The translations under genes were made by a program, and so were the position numbers. This document shows positions 8,250-17,000 of a stretch of DNA of 51,760 bases, in pieces. Origin of the DNA: a bacterium (lineage in GTDB: Bacteria; Desulfobacterota; DSWW01); contig JANQFG010000042.1 in NCBI GenBank assembly GCA_028277985.1, positions 1-51,760 of the forward strand, read 5' to 3'. The first letter of the stretch is position 1, and each line of letters starts with the position of its first letter. The notes beneath the pieces were generated by a model. It ran no database searches. It saw nothing but the letters and a program-made list of their open reading frames with translations, and was not told the DNA's origin.

Positions 8250-9404
8250 ATGATGATCGCTGGAGTTCCGAAGGAGACGTTCCCCGGAGAGACGAGGGTA
8301 GCCCAGATCCCCGCAGGGCTCACTTCACTTACCAAAGTGGGCATCGAGGTGCTCGTGGAAGCGGGCGCGGGCGAGGCCGCAGGGTTCCCGGATGCCGCCT
8401 ATGAGGAAAAAGGCGCCCGGATCGCATCGAGCCGTGAGGAGGTCTTTCAGAAATCGGACATCCTCCTTCAGGTCAGGGCGGGTGGCGCCAACCCGGATTC
8501 CGGGCTCGACGATCTGAAGCGCATGCGGGCCGGCCAGGCCCTCATCGGGTTCCTGGAGCCCTATTCCGCCCCGGATATAGTGCGGGAGCTCAACGAGCGA
8601 AAGGTGACTTCCTTTGCCATGGAGCTGGTCCCGCGGATCACCCGGGCCCAGAGCATGGATGCCCTCTCCTCGATGGCCACGGTGGCCGGCTATCAGGCGG
8701 TATTGATGGCTGCCGGCACCCTCCCTAAGATGTTCCCAATGATGATGACAGCAGCGGGCACGATCGTCCCGGCAAAGGTGTTCGTTGTAGGCGCGGGCGT
8801 TGCCGGCCTTCAAGCGATCGCCACGGCCCGGCGGCTCGGTGCAGTGGTCTCGGGCTATGATGTACGGCCCGTGGTCAAGGAGCAGGTAGAGAGCCTGGGC
8901 GCCAAGTTCGTGGAGATGGACCTGGAGACCGGGGACTCTGAAGGGGGCGGAGGATACGCCAAGGAGATGGGTGAGGAGTTCTACAAGAAACAGCGGGAGA
9001 TGATGATCCGGGTCCTGTCGGAAAGCGACGTGGTGATCACGACGGCGGCCGTGCCGGGAAAGAAGGCACCCACACTGATTACCTGGGAGATGGTGCAGGC
9101 CATGCCTCCCGGATCCGTGATCGTGGACCTGGCAGCCGAGCGGGGCGGGAACTGCGAGATCACGAAACCGGGTGAGACCGTGCACGAGAAAGGCGTGACG
9201 ATCCTCGGCCCGGTCAATCTTCCCGCCACGATTCCCCATCACGCAAGTCAGATGTATGCGAAGAACGTGTCCAACCTCCTCTTGCTGCTTGCCAAGGAGG
9301 GGGCGCTGAATCTGAACATGGAGGATGAGGTGGTTCGGGAGACCTTGTTCACACGGGACGGTGAGGTGGCGAACGCCCGTGTCCGGGAGATCCTTTCCCT
9401 CTGA
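8250..9404 (+). CDS. pntAA: NAD(P) transhydrogenase subunit alpha-1 (NAD(H)-binding domain I)
   Basis: The product, about 384 residues, is the soluble NAD(H)-binding subunit of proton-translocating transhydrogenase, which couples hydride transfer between NADH and NADP+ to proton movement. It starts MMIAGVPKETFPGETRVA, the conserved N-terminus shared with alanine dehydrogenase, and carries RITRAQSMDALSSMA and the Rossmann motif VFVVGAGVAGLQAI. The length matches the split alpha-1 subunit of Rhodospirillum-type enzymes rather than the fused E. coli PntA. An upstream in-frame start at 8199 exists, but AAGGAG at 8239-8244 and family alignment favour 8250 (or 8253). pntAB and pntB follow on the same strand. 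Confidence 0.95.
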   Translation: MMIAGVPKETFPGETRVAQIPAGLTSLTKVGIEVLVEAGAGEAAGFPDAAYEEKGARIASSREEVFQKSDILLQVRAGGANPDSGLDDLKRMRAGQALIGFLEPYSAPDIVRELNERKVTSFAMELVPRITRAQSMDALSSMATVAGYQAVLMAAGTLPKMFPMMMTAAGTIVPAKVFVVGAGVAGLQAIATARRLGAVVSGYDVRPVVKEQVESLGAKFVEMDLETGDSEGGGGYAKEMGEEFYKKQREMMIRVLSESDVVITTAAVPGKKAPTLITWEMVQAMPPGSVIVDLAAERGGNCEITKPGETVHEKGVTILGPVNLPATIPHHASQMYAKNVSNLLLLLAKEGALNLNMEDEVVRETLFTRDGEVANARVREILSL

Positions 9405-9430
9405 CCGCCCCGTCGTTCCCGCGAAGCCGG

Positions 9431-9456
9431 TCATTCCCGCGCAGGCGGGAATCCAG
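9431..9456. repeat. Dispersed palindromic repeat (ATTCCCGC...GCGGGAAT type)
   Basis: An 8-bp perfect stem, ATTCCCGC (9433-9440) and GCGGGAAT (9445-9452), with a 4-base loop, flanked by TC and CCAG. A partial, degenerate copy (CGTTCCCGCGAAG) precedes it from 9411. From memory, sequences of this kind occur as dispersed repeats in many proteobacterial genomes. Here it lies inside the pnt operon, between pntAA and pntAB. Confidence 0.7.
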
Positions 9457-9489
9457 AGGCTGATAAACGCCGAAGCGAGGTAGCGGACA

Positions 9490-9771
9490 ATGGAAATGTT
9501 CACGGGCGTGCTGACCATCTTCGTGCTGGCCGTGTTCGTAGGCATCGAGGTGATCACCAAGGTGCCTCCCACCCTTCACACGCCCCTGATGTCCGGGTCG
9601 AACGCGATCTCCGGGATTACCCTCATCGGTGCGATTCTCTCCGCCGGGAGCCAGCAGACCACACTGACCACGATACTCGGATTCCTTGCCGTGCTCTTTG
9701 CGACGGTCAACGTGGTCGGGGGCTTCCTGGTCACCCACCGAATGCTGGGCATGTTCAAGCGAAAGGACTGA
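9490..9771 (+). CDS. pntAB: NAD(P) transhydrogenase subunit alpha-2 (membrane domain)
   Basis: This 93-residue integral membrane protein matches the small PntAB subunit of three-gene transhydrogenases. It has about three hydrophobic segments (FTGVLTIFVLAVFVGIEVI; ISGITLIGAILSAG; ILGFLAVLFATVNVVGGF) and the conserved KVPPTLHTPLMSGSNAISGI block. It ends in a basic tail, MLGMFKRKD. It lies 85 bases after pntAA, a gap holding the palindromic repeat, and 4 bases before pntB. With PntB it forms the proton channel of the complex in the cytoplasmic membrane. Confidence 0.94.
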   Translation: MEMFTGVLTIFVLAVFVGIEVITKVPPTLHTPLMSGSNAISGITLIGAILSAGSQQTTLTTILGFLAVLFATVNVVGGFLVTHRMLGMFKRKD

Positions 9772-9775
9772 TCTC

Positions 9776-11164
9776 ATGCCGCCGGCCGTCGTCAATTTCA
9801 CCTATCTCGTCGCCGCGGTGCTGTTCATCTTGGGCCTGAAGGGTCTGGGACACCCCCGCACCGCTGTGCGCGGCAACCTTCTCGGCGCCATCGGTATGCT
9901 CCTCGCCGTGGTCGTCACCCTTCTCGACCGAAACATCGTCGGCTATGAGGTCATCATCGCCGGGTTCGTGATCGGTGCGGCCGTGGGTGCCGTGATGGCC
10001 ATGAGGGTGCAGATGACCGCCATGCCTCAGCTCGTCGCCGTGTTCAACGGGTTCGGCGGCATCGCCTCCACCCTGGTAGCGGGGGCCGCTCTGATGGAGG
10101 CTACGCTCGTCACTTCCGCGCCGGCCCTTCAGATGACCGTTGCGACCGTCTTCTCCGGGATCGTCGGTGCGGTTACCTTCTGGGGCAGCCTGGTTGCCTT
10201 CGGAAAACTCCAGGGTTTCGTATCGGGCCAGCCGGTACGATACAAGGGAGAGCAGATCGTCAAGGTTCTCCTCCTTGCCACGGCGCTGGTCCTCGGCGTG
10301 CTGGTCGTCATGCGTCCGACCGGCATCGACCTTTACTGGATCATGGCGGGCGTTTCCTCCCTGCTGGGGATTCTCCTGGTCATTTCGATCGGCGGCGCGG
10401 ACATGCCCGTGGTGATCGCTCTGCTCAACTCCTATTCGGGATTGGCTGCGGCGTCAACCGGATTCGTGCTCTCCAACAACGTGCTGATCATCGCCGGCTC
10501 CCTGGTGGGTGCGTCCGGGGTCATCCTGACGAACATCATGTGCAAGGCGATGAACCGCTCGCTCGCGAACGTGCTCTTCGGGGGTTTCGGTGAGATCCAG
10601 GAAGTGGAGAAGGCGGATGACGTGTATGCCGGCAAGGTGAAGGCCACGTCCCCGGATGAGGTGGGCATGTTGATGGACGGCGCCCAGAGGGTGGTGATCG
10701 TTCCGGGGTACGGAATGGCCGTCTCGCAGGCGCAACATGCCGTCCGGGACCTAACGAACCTGCTCGACTCGAAAGGAATCGAGGTAGAATTCGCGATCCA
10801 TCCGGTGGCAGGGCGCATGCCCGGCCATATGAACGTGCTGCTGGCCGAGGCGGACATCCCATACGACCAGCTCAAGGAGATGGACGAGATCAATCCCACC
10901 ATGCCCCAGGCCGACCTGGCCATCGTGCTGGGTGCGAACGATGTGGTGAACCCTCTGGCCAATACGGACCCGTCGAGCCCCATCGCCGGGATGCCGATCA
11001 TCAACGTGGATCAGGCCAAGACCGTGGTGGTCGTCAAGCGCAGCCTGAGTCCCGGTTTCGCCGGGATCCCGAATCCCCTCTTTGCTGCGGACAATACCCT
11101 CATGCTGTTCGGCGACGGGAAGAAGATGGCCCAGGAGATCGTCCGGGCCATCAAGGAATCCTGA
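9776..11164 (+). CDS. pntB: NAD(P) transhydrogenase subunit beta
   Basis: The 462-residue PntB combines membrane helices with the NADP(H)-binding domain III. The ATG at 9776 gives the family-like N-terminus MPPAVVNFTYLVAAVLFILG; an upstream start at 9686 would overlap pntAB and is rejected. Features seen are GHPRTAVRGNLLGAIGM, the transmembrane block with FNGFGGIAS and LLNSYSGLAAASTGFVL, and the C-terminal NADP site VVIVPGYGMAVSQAQH with HPVAGRMPGHMNVLLAEA and LGANDVVNPLA. It closes the pntAA-pntAB-pntB operon and is followed two bases later by the palindrome at 11166-11291. Confidence 0.96.
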   Translation: MPPAVVNFTYLVAAVLFILGLKGLGHPRTAVRGNLLGAIGMLLAVVVTLLDRNIVGYEVIIAGFVIGAAVGAVMAMRVQMTAMPQLVAVFNGFGGIASTLVAGAALMEATLVTSAPALQMTVATVFSGIVGAVTFWGSLVAFGKLQGFVSGQPVRYKGEQIVKVLLLATALVLGVLVVMRPTGIDLYWIMAGVSSLLGILLVISIGGADMPVVIALLNSYSGLAAASTGFVLSNNVLIIAGSLVGASGVILTNIMCKAMNRSLANVLFGGFGEIQEVEKADDVYAGKVKATSPDEVGMLMDGAQRVVIVPGYGMAVSQAQHAVRDLTNLLDSKGIEVEFAIHPVAGRMPGHMNVLLAEADIPYDQLKEMDEINPTMPQADLAIVLGANDVVNPLANTDPSSPIAGMPIINVDQAKTVVVVKRSLSPGFAGIPNPLFAADNTLMLFGDGKKMAQEIVRAIKES

Positions 11165-11165
11165 G

Positions 11166-11291
11166 CTAGACCATATGGAGCGACCGGCTCCTTTCGTATG
11201 CGGCTCTGCCACATCGTGTGGCAACCCGCGTCAGGGGTTTGATGCTACCCACACTTTACGAATTTGGAGCCGGTCGCTCCATATGGTCTAG
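11166..11291. repeat. 126-bp palindromic element with perfect 26-bp terminal arms
   Basis: Bases 11166-11191 and 11266-11291 are perfect reverse complements (26 bp). The 74-base interior keeps partial symmetry (TTCGTA and TACGAA near the arms) and contains a further hairpin, GCCACA-TCG-TGTGGC (11208-11222). It lies between pntB and a convergent hydroxylase gene, whose TAG stop codon (11290-11288) falls within the right arm. It may be a bidirectional terminator or a small non-autonomous element. Confidence 0.9.
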
Positions 11292-12094
11292 TGGGAAGAT
11301 GATCTCAGGAAGGGTATGGCAAGCAGCCAGTGCAATCGCAGCATCCTTGGGTCCCTGAACTTGTCGAGCCCGATCGTCATCTCCTCGTGCCCCTTTTCCG
11401 GCTGTGCCCGGTAAGTGCCGAACAGCCGATCCCACCAGGGCAGGTTGAACCCGTAGTTGCTGTCCGTCTCCTTCCGGATTTCCGAGTGATGAACGCGGTG
11501 CATGTCGGGCGTGACGACCAGGAGACGAAGCACTTGGTCGACAGGTAGGGGGATCCGGACGTTTCCGTGATTGAACATGGACGTTGCGTTCAGAACCACC
11601 TCAAAGACCAGTACGGCAACCGGCGGAGGGCCGATGGCAGCCACGACAGCCAGCTTGATCGCGAGGGAGAGGAATATCTCTATGGGGTGAAAACGAAGGC
11701 CTGTCGTTACATCATAACCAGTGTCCGCGTGATGCATCCTGTGGACGCGCCAGAAGATCGGTACTGCATGAAACGCGACGTGCTGGCCGTAGATCGCCAT
11801 ATCCATGAGGACAAAGGCCGTGCAGAAGGTCAGCCAATCGGGCAGGTAGAGAAGATTCAGAAGGCCCCAGCCTCGCTCTTGAGCTAGGAAGGCAAGGCTG
11901 ACCGGCATCAGTGGAAAGAGGAAGCGGGCCGCCAGGCTGTTGAGAAAGACGATTCCCAGGTTACCCGTCCAGCGGAGGTTCCGGGGAACATCCAGGATCC
12001 GACGAGGAGCCAGAGCCTCCCATGCGCCCATCAGAAGAAGGATACCGAAGAAGAAACCAAGCCGTATCAGAGCTTCGTTGTTCACGGAAGACAC
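11288..12094 (-). CDS. Sterol desaturase / fatty acid hydroxylase superfamily membrane protein
   Basis: A 268-residue integral membrane protein of the diiron fatty acid hydroxylase superfamily, which inserts hydroxyl groups or double bonds into lipid-like substrates using oxygen. The histidine clusters are present in order: HVAFH near residue 105, HRMHH near 118, and HRVHH near 200, plus NHGN between them. Four or more hydrophobic segments are visible, starting at FFFGILLLMGAWEAL. The stop codon sits inside the palindrome at 11166-11291. Upstream, 8 bases away, ends the transglutaminase-like gene, so the genes at 13784, 13506 and 12094 may be co-transcribed. The substrate is unknown. An oxygen-dependent enzyme is notable in a genome with oxygen-sensitive enzymes. 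Confidence 0.88.
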   Translation of the reverse strand: MSSVNNEALIRLGFFFGILLLMGAWEALAPRRILDVPRNLRWTGNLGIVFLNSLAARFLFPLMPVSLAFLAQERGWGLLNLLYLPDWLTFCTAFVLMDMAIYGQHVAFHAVPIFWRVHRMHHADTGYDVTTGLRFHPIEIFLSLAIKLAVVAAIGPPPVAVLVFEVVLNATSMFNHGNVRIPLPVDQVLRLLVVTPDMHRVHHSEIRKETDSNYGFNLPWWDRLFGTYRAQPEKGHEEMTIGLDKFRDPRMLRLHWLLAIPFLRSSSH

Positions 12095-12102
12095 CCTGAA
12101 AC

Positions 12103-13506
12103 CTACGTATCGCTAGAAGAGATTCTTGTGAAGGAGAACTTTACATCGGCTTTGACGGGTTGTCCACCGATTTCGAGCACCGGATAGGCAAGGAAATTGA
12201 TGGGCCCCGAGGCCGGACCCGGGTCGACCTTGAGATCACGCCCCCTGCTGAGCTCGAAACGGTTCGCCGGATGATGGCCGAAATAGTAGGTGGCCAGGGC
12301 CGTGTACTTGTCGCCTTCGCTGATATCCACGGGCCACCATTTGCCGTCGGCAAGAAACTCGGCCCAGCAATGGTAGCCGGAGATCCCGCCCTCGTCCCGC
12401 TCCGAGGGGATGGATGCTCCCACGGCGAATCGTGCGGGAATACCGGCGGACCGTGCCAGGGCGATGAAGTAGGAGTGGAAATCCGAGCAGTTGCCGGTAG
12501 CCGAGTGGCACGCGTACATCGCATCTCCCTTGCCCCAACCGGACCCGTACTTCATGTAGCGCATTCGGTCGATCACGTGATCGTACAATGCCCTCGCACG
12601 CACGAGGTCGCCCTTCTTGCCATCCAGTACGTTCTCTGCGATTTCGCGGAAAAGCCCCGCACCTGCTTCCGGGATCTTCGGCTTGCTGTAGGTCTTCGGC
12701 ACCGGCGCCTGCGCGTCATACACGGCCTTTTCCAGCCGCTCCACCCGGAACCGGATCTCCACGCGTTTTCCACTGTCTGCCGGGCCCAGTTCGATGAAGA
12801 GGACCCGGTTGCCGTGTTCCGTCTCCTCCAGGATCTTCCGTTTTCCCGGTGCGACGATCGATTCCACCTCGACCGTCTGGAAGGGGTCTGTGTCGGGCAG
12901 GGGGAGCCAGATCCTGGCCGCGTCGGTGATATCGGGGAGGTTCACACGGTAGAGGAACCGGAACTCGTCCCGATCCCGGATCACTCCGAGCTGGCGCTGG
13001 GACGCCTGGTCCACCGGGATGCGCGTCCAGGTGCGATCCGGCTTCTGCTTCCAGGCGTAGTAGGGTTGCCCGTTCAGCTTGTGGACCGTCGTCTCGGTCA
13101 CGGTCATCGAGCCGGGATCGCCGGAAAGAAAGAAGTCCACATCGTACACGTCGCCGCTCACGTCGGCCAGGTCCACACAGGCGAAATGACGGCGCGGGCC
13201 CAGGTTCGCAAGGTACTCGGTGTGAACGCGAACCAGCTGAAGTCGCAGTTCCTTGTCGCCGAACGACAGGGGGAAGACGCCTCCATTGAGAGCAGTCTGC
13301 TCCTCGATGTGCTTCTCGATGCCGGTCTGGATGTCTGCGGTCACGACGTTGGGCACCGGCTCGGCCCGGTCGGCAGGAACCTCCTTCGCGCGATCACAGG
13401 CCGTGAGCGATGCGCACACGAGGAGCATAGCCGCCAGGGCGGCCATCCAACCGTACTTTCGCAGGCCCCCTGAACGTTTGCCGTCCGCCGAAAGGGTTAC
13501 CCTCAT
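12103..13506 (-). CDS. Transglutaminase-like lipoprotein
   Basis: The 467-residue product has a lipoprotein signal (hydrophobic AALAAMLLVCA then LTAC, Cys37) and a C-terminal transglutaminase-like domain. The cysteine-protease-like triad is recognisable: Cys in TGNCSDFHSYF, His in GYHCWAEF and Asp in WWPVDIS. Between them is PARFAVGASIPSE, typical of this superfamily. The N-terminal half (residues 60-300) is beta-rich with no domain I can name. The start at 13506 is set by an ATGA overlap with the stop of the upstream gene; a longer frame from 13803 would read through that gene in another frame and lacks a signal peptide at its start. Likely a periplasmic or outer-membrane enzyme or binding protein. 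Confidence 0.87.
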   Translation of the reverse strand: MRVTLSADGKRSGGLRKYGWMAALAAMLLVCASLTACDRAKEVPADRAEPVPNVVTADIQTGIEKHIEEQTALNGGVFPLSFGDKELRLQLVRVHTEYLANLGPRRHFACVDLADVSGDVYDVDFFLSGDPGSMTVTETTVHKLNGQPYYAWKQKPDRTWTRIPVDQASQRQLGVIRDRDEFRFLYRVNLPDITDAARIWLPLPDTDPFQTVEVESIVAPGKRKILEETEHGNRVLFIELGPADSGKRVEIRFRVERLEKAVYDAQAPVPKTYSKPKIPEAGAGLFREIAENVLDGKKGDLVRARALYDHVIDRMRYMKYGSGWGKGDAMYACHSATGNCSDFHSYFIALARSAGIPARFAVGASIPSERDEGGISGYHCWAEFLADGKWWPVDISEGDKYTALATYYFGHHPANRFELSRGRDLKVDPGPASGPINFLAYPVLEIGGQPVKADVKFSFTRISSSDT

Positions 13507-13784
13507 TTCGGATGTTCCGAATGGGGGTGCTCCGAATGGGGATGATCCGAACCCGGGTGCTCCGCGTGCTCGGCCGCAGGCTTCTTCGGCTTTTTCGCCT
13601 TCTCGTCCTCCGCGGTCGGGTGCTCCCCCTTCGGGTGTTCTGTAGCCGGATGTTCCTTGCCTGAAGGCTCCCCGGTGGGGTGTTCCTTGTCCCCGGGGGT
13701 ACAGCCCGACAAGACGAAAGCTACGACTCCTGCGGCAAAGACCGCAGGCACGGCCTTTGACAGCAGTGCTCTGATCTTGTTCAT
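13503..13784 (-). CDS. Small lipoprotein with EHP/DHP repeats
   Basis: A 93-residue lipoprotein: MNKIRALLSKAVPAVF starts the signal peptide and LSGC gives lipidated Cys28. The mature part is almost entirely low-complexity, with eight [E/D]HP triplets, a lysine-rich centre (AEDEKAKKPKKP) and the ending HPHSEHPHSEHPK. Histidine-rich tails of this kind can bind Zn, Ni or Cu, but that is inference. Its TGA overlaps the ATG of the transglutaminase gene (ATGA at 13506-13503), so the two are translationally coupled and probably work together at the membrane. Confidence 0.8.
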   Translation of the reverse strand: MNKIRALLSKAVPAVFAAGVVAFVLSGCTPGDKEHPTGEPSGKEHPATEHPKGEHPTAEDEKAKKPKKPAAEHAEHPGSDHPHSEHPHSEHPK

Positions 13785-13899
13785 GACACGACCCCTGACG
13801 CATTGGTTGAGAAAGTACAGTTGTTCAAATCATTTAGATGAGAGAGCCGCGGTCTAGGTTGCTGACCGAATCCGGTTCCCTGGAGGGAGGTGATGGGTC

Positions 13900-13913
13900 G
13901 GGGGCGCGCCCCC
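13900..13913. repeat. GC palindrome in divergent intergenic region
   Basis: A 14-base perfect palindrome of G and C (five G, CGCG, five C) between the divergent lipoprotein and metalloprotease genes. Could be a protein-binding site; no T-run follows it, so it is not a classical terminator. Confidence 0.5.
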
Positions 13914-13952
13914 CCAACGATGAATGAGATTGATATAAATACGTTCTTTTTG

Positions 13953-13982
13953 TTGACACATTCCTGGGTGATGCGCGATGAT
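13953..13982 (+). promoter_or_regulatory. Possible promoter for the mosaic metalloprotease gene
   Basis: A perfect TTGACA -35 (13953-13958) is followed after 18 bases by a weak GATGAT (13977-13982), about 45 bases before the ATG at 14028. The weak -10 keeps confidence low. Confidence 0.35.
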
Positions 13983-14027
13983 AGGGGCGCTGTGACTCGA
14001 GGCCATCGTATGTGCAAGGAGGAGAAG

Positions 14028-17000
14028 ATGAGGAATCGAGATTACTTTCGATCGCCTTTTTTCATTCTGGCTTCTTCGGTTCTGGCAGTCCTATTGATCT
14101 GTCAGGGCAACCTTCTATCGGATACTTTCGGTCCGTCACCCGCTGCAGCTCAGGAGTCCGAAATTCCTGGCGACACGGACGGGGACTGCAATGTCGACCG
14201 CGACGATCTCATACTTCTCCTGGCAGACCGCAACCGGCCCGTTGGGGCCAGCGCCTGCGGAACCACATGCGACCTGGACAATGATGGATGGATAACGGTG
14301 CTCGATGCCCGGCGGCTTGTTCTGGCGTGCACCCAGCCGAGGTGCGCGATCTTAGAGCCGAGTTGCGAGCCCGAAGAGCCCATCGACTGCGAGGTCAGTG
14401 CGTGGAGTGAATGGAGCGAGTGTTCGGAGGAATGCGGTGGAGGAATTCGGACAAGAACCAGAACGGTAATTACCCCTCCCGAGAATGGAGGGCAAGAGTG
14501 CGGTGCCCTCAAGGAAACCCAGGCCTGCAACGAGCAGCCGTGTCCGCCGGAGGCGGCTGCCTGGCAGATGAAGCAGAGAGATATGCACAACACCGGAAGG
14601 GCGGACTACACCGTCCCTGTCGAGAGATCGAACGACACCTTCTTCAACACCTTTCTGTGGCAGACCCAGTCGCCCGGGGCCCTCTCGAGCACTTCGATGG
14701 TCTTCTTCGACCGCGTCGGTCCTGACGGGAAGGACGTTGTTGCCGGCGGCTACCACTGGCCAAAGGGCGTGCAGGGCATGGACCGTCATACCGGCGCCGT
14801 CTTCTGGTCAGACAACCCGGCGGGCGGCGAAAACATTGGAAGAACCACACCTGCATTCTCGAATGAGGGTTCTGTCGTCTACGTGACCAATGACGCTACG
14901 CCGAATCATCCCCTCATGGCCTTTGACCCCGCCGTCTGTCCCTCGGTGTTTTGGCACAACGGCTCGAATCCCGTGCCGAATCATCTAAAGATGTTTTCCC
15001 CGACGATAGCGCGGGACGGGAGAATCTTCCTGCATGCATGGAACGACCGTCCTTATGGTGGCAGCGATGATGGGACCGACATTGCCGAAGTCTGGGCAGC
15101 AGATACAGCCGTCAATGCCGCTTACAGTGACCCCGCGGTCTACATGGACGAGGAGATTTCTCTGATCGTGAGCTGCGGTCGGAGCGGGCGGATCAATGCT
15201 TACGACGGAGGCACAGGGGCTGAGCTTTGGAGCACAACGGTCCAGGGTACGGACGCCAGCGTGACCATCGATCCGGCCAATGGAAATATCTACGTGGGGA
15301 CGGGACTGAACGGCGATATCCATGTTGCCGGGCTCGACAAATCGGGCAGCCCCCTCTGGTCGGAAGCCTCCATGATGGTCTTCGATCATGTCGGCGGAGA
15401 GAACAACCCGCAGAGGGCACAGTCAGCCGGTGCGCTCAGCCATGATGGTTCCACATATTACTTCCAGACGAACAGCCGCGAGGGGGACGGAAGGCTCTAT
15501 GCGATCGATACCGATGACGGGTCTCTCAATTGGTCGTATGAGACAGAGAGCCTGGGCTGGGAAATCCACTCCTCGTCGCCGATCGTAACCATGGACAAGG
15601 TGATCGTCGTAGGAAACAACGACAACGACACCTACTTCGCGATCAGGGATGACGGGTCACAGGGGACGCTTCTCGACACCTTTGTCGTGGACCCGGAGGG
15701 ATACGCCCGCGCAAGCGCTACACTGGGTCCCGACGGCAAGCTCTATCTCCCCCTGAGAACCTACTGGACGGCCGGCGACGCAGCCACGAATCAGGTTGAG
15801 AATCTTTTTGCTGCCTTCGATGTCCTGAATGAACCCGCGCAGGTCATCGTGCCGGACGTGACCGGGAGGGAGGAGCAGAGCGCCGCCGAAGAGGTGATGT
15901 CCGCAAGTCTCCGGGTTGGGGAGGTGACCGAACAGAGCAGCAGTGATGTGCCGGAAGGGCACGTGATCGGCCAGGATCCTGCGGCCGGTGCTTCGGTGAG
16001 CGAGGGATCAGCGGTTGATCTGGTTGTTTCCACCGGGCCGGTCATGGTTCTCGTTCCGGATGTTACGGGCGTGAGCCAGGCGGCGGCGGAAGCTGCAATC
16101 GCCGCTGCAGGCCTGATCGTCGGGGACGTGACCACCGCCGAGAGCACGACCGTGCCGCCCGGCGACGTGATCAGCCAGGAGCCTCCGGGCGGGACAGAGG
16201 TCGAGGAGGGGAGCCCTGTTGATGTAGAAATTGCACTGCTCACCCTCGTGTCCCTGCAGGCCGTTCCCGGCAGCATCACCTTTGACACCTTCGGGGATTC
16301 AGAACAACTCACCGTAACCGGGGCCTTCAACGACGGAAGCATGCGGGACCTGACTTCCGCCGTGTCCGGTACAATCTATAGGCCTGAGGCTTCCTCGGCA
16401 ATAAGGGTGGATGGCGACGGAAGGGTAACCGCCCAGTCCTCGGGCGTCGGGCAGGTTCTGATCACGAACAGCGGGATCGGAGCCGTGGTGGACGTGCTTG
16501 TGGAGTTACCACCGGTGGAGCCTCCACAGGAAGCGATAGATGCAGTCACTGCCTTCCAGCAGTCCATGGGTCGAACCGTCATGGTGGGATGGAACCACCG
16601 GAACGGTACGGTGCGCAGCCTGTTCGTTCCGGGCGGGGCTCTCACGGAAGCGAGCACGGAAGATCCGTTGGTGATAGCGAGGGATTTCATCCTGGGGAAT
16701 CCGGATCTCTTCATGCTGGACCAGGCGACACTGGATGAGTTTGATGTGGACAGTCAGTATACGACCGCCCACAACGGCGTGACCCACCTCGTTCTCAGGC
16801 AGGCCCATCAGGGGATTCCTTTCCGTCACAACCTGATCCAGCTCAACATCGGGGCTGACGGCCGCATCCTCTCCTTTGGCGGCAATTGTGATCCGTCCCC
16901 GGTCTATCCGGTCATGACGCCCTCCCTGGATGGAAGTGACGCGATCGTCATAGCGGCGGGCCGGATTACCCCGGACGATCCGATTGTTCCGGTCATCCTC

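Noticed and set aside
13507..13803. N-terminal extension of the transglutaminase-like protein
   Set aside because: It reads the EHP lipoprotein gene in a different frame; the ATGA overlap and the lipoprotein signal place the start at 13506.
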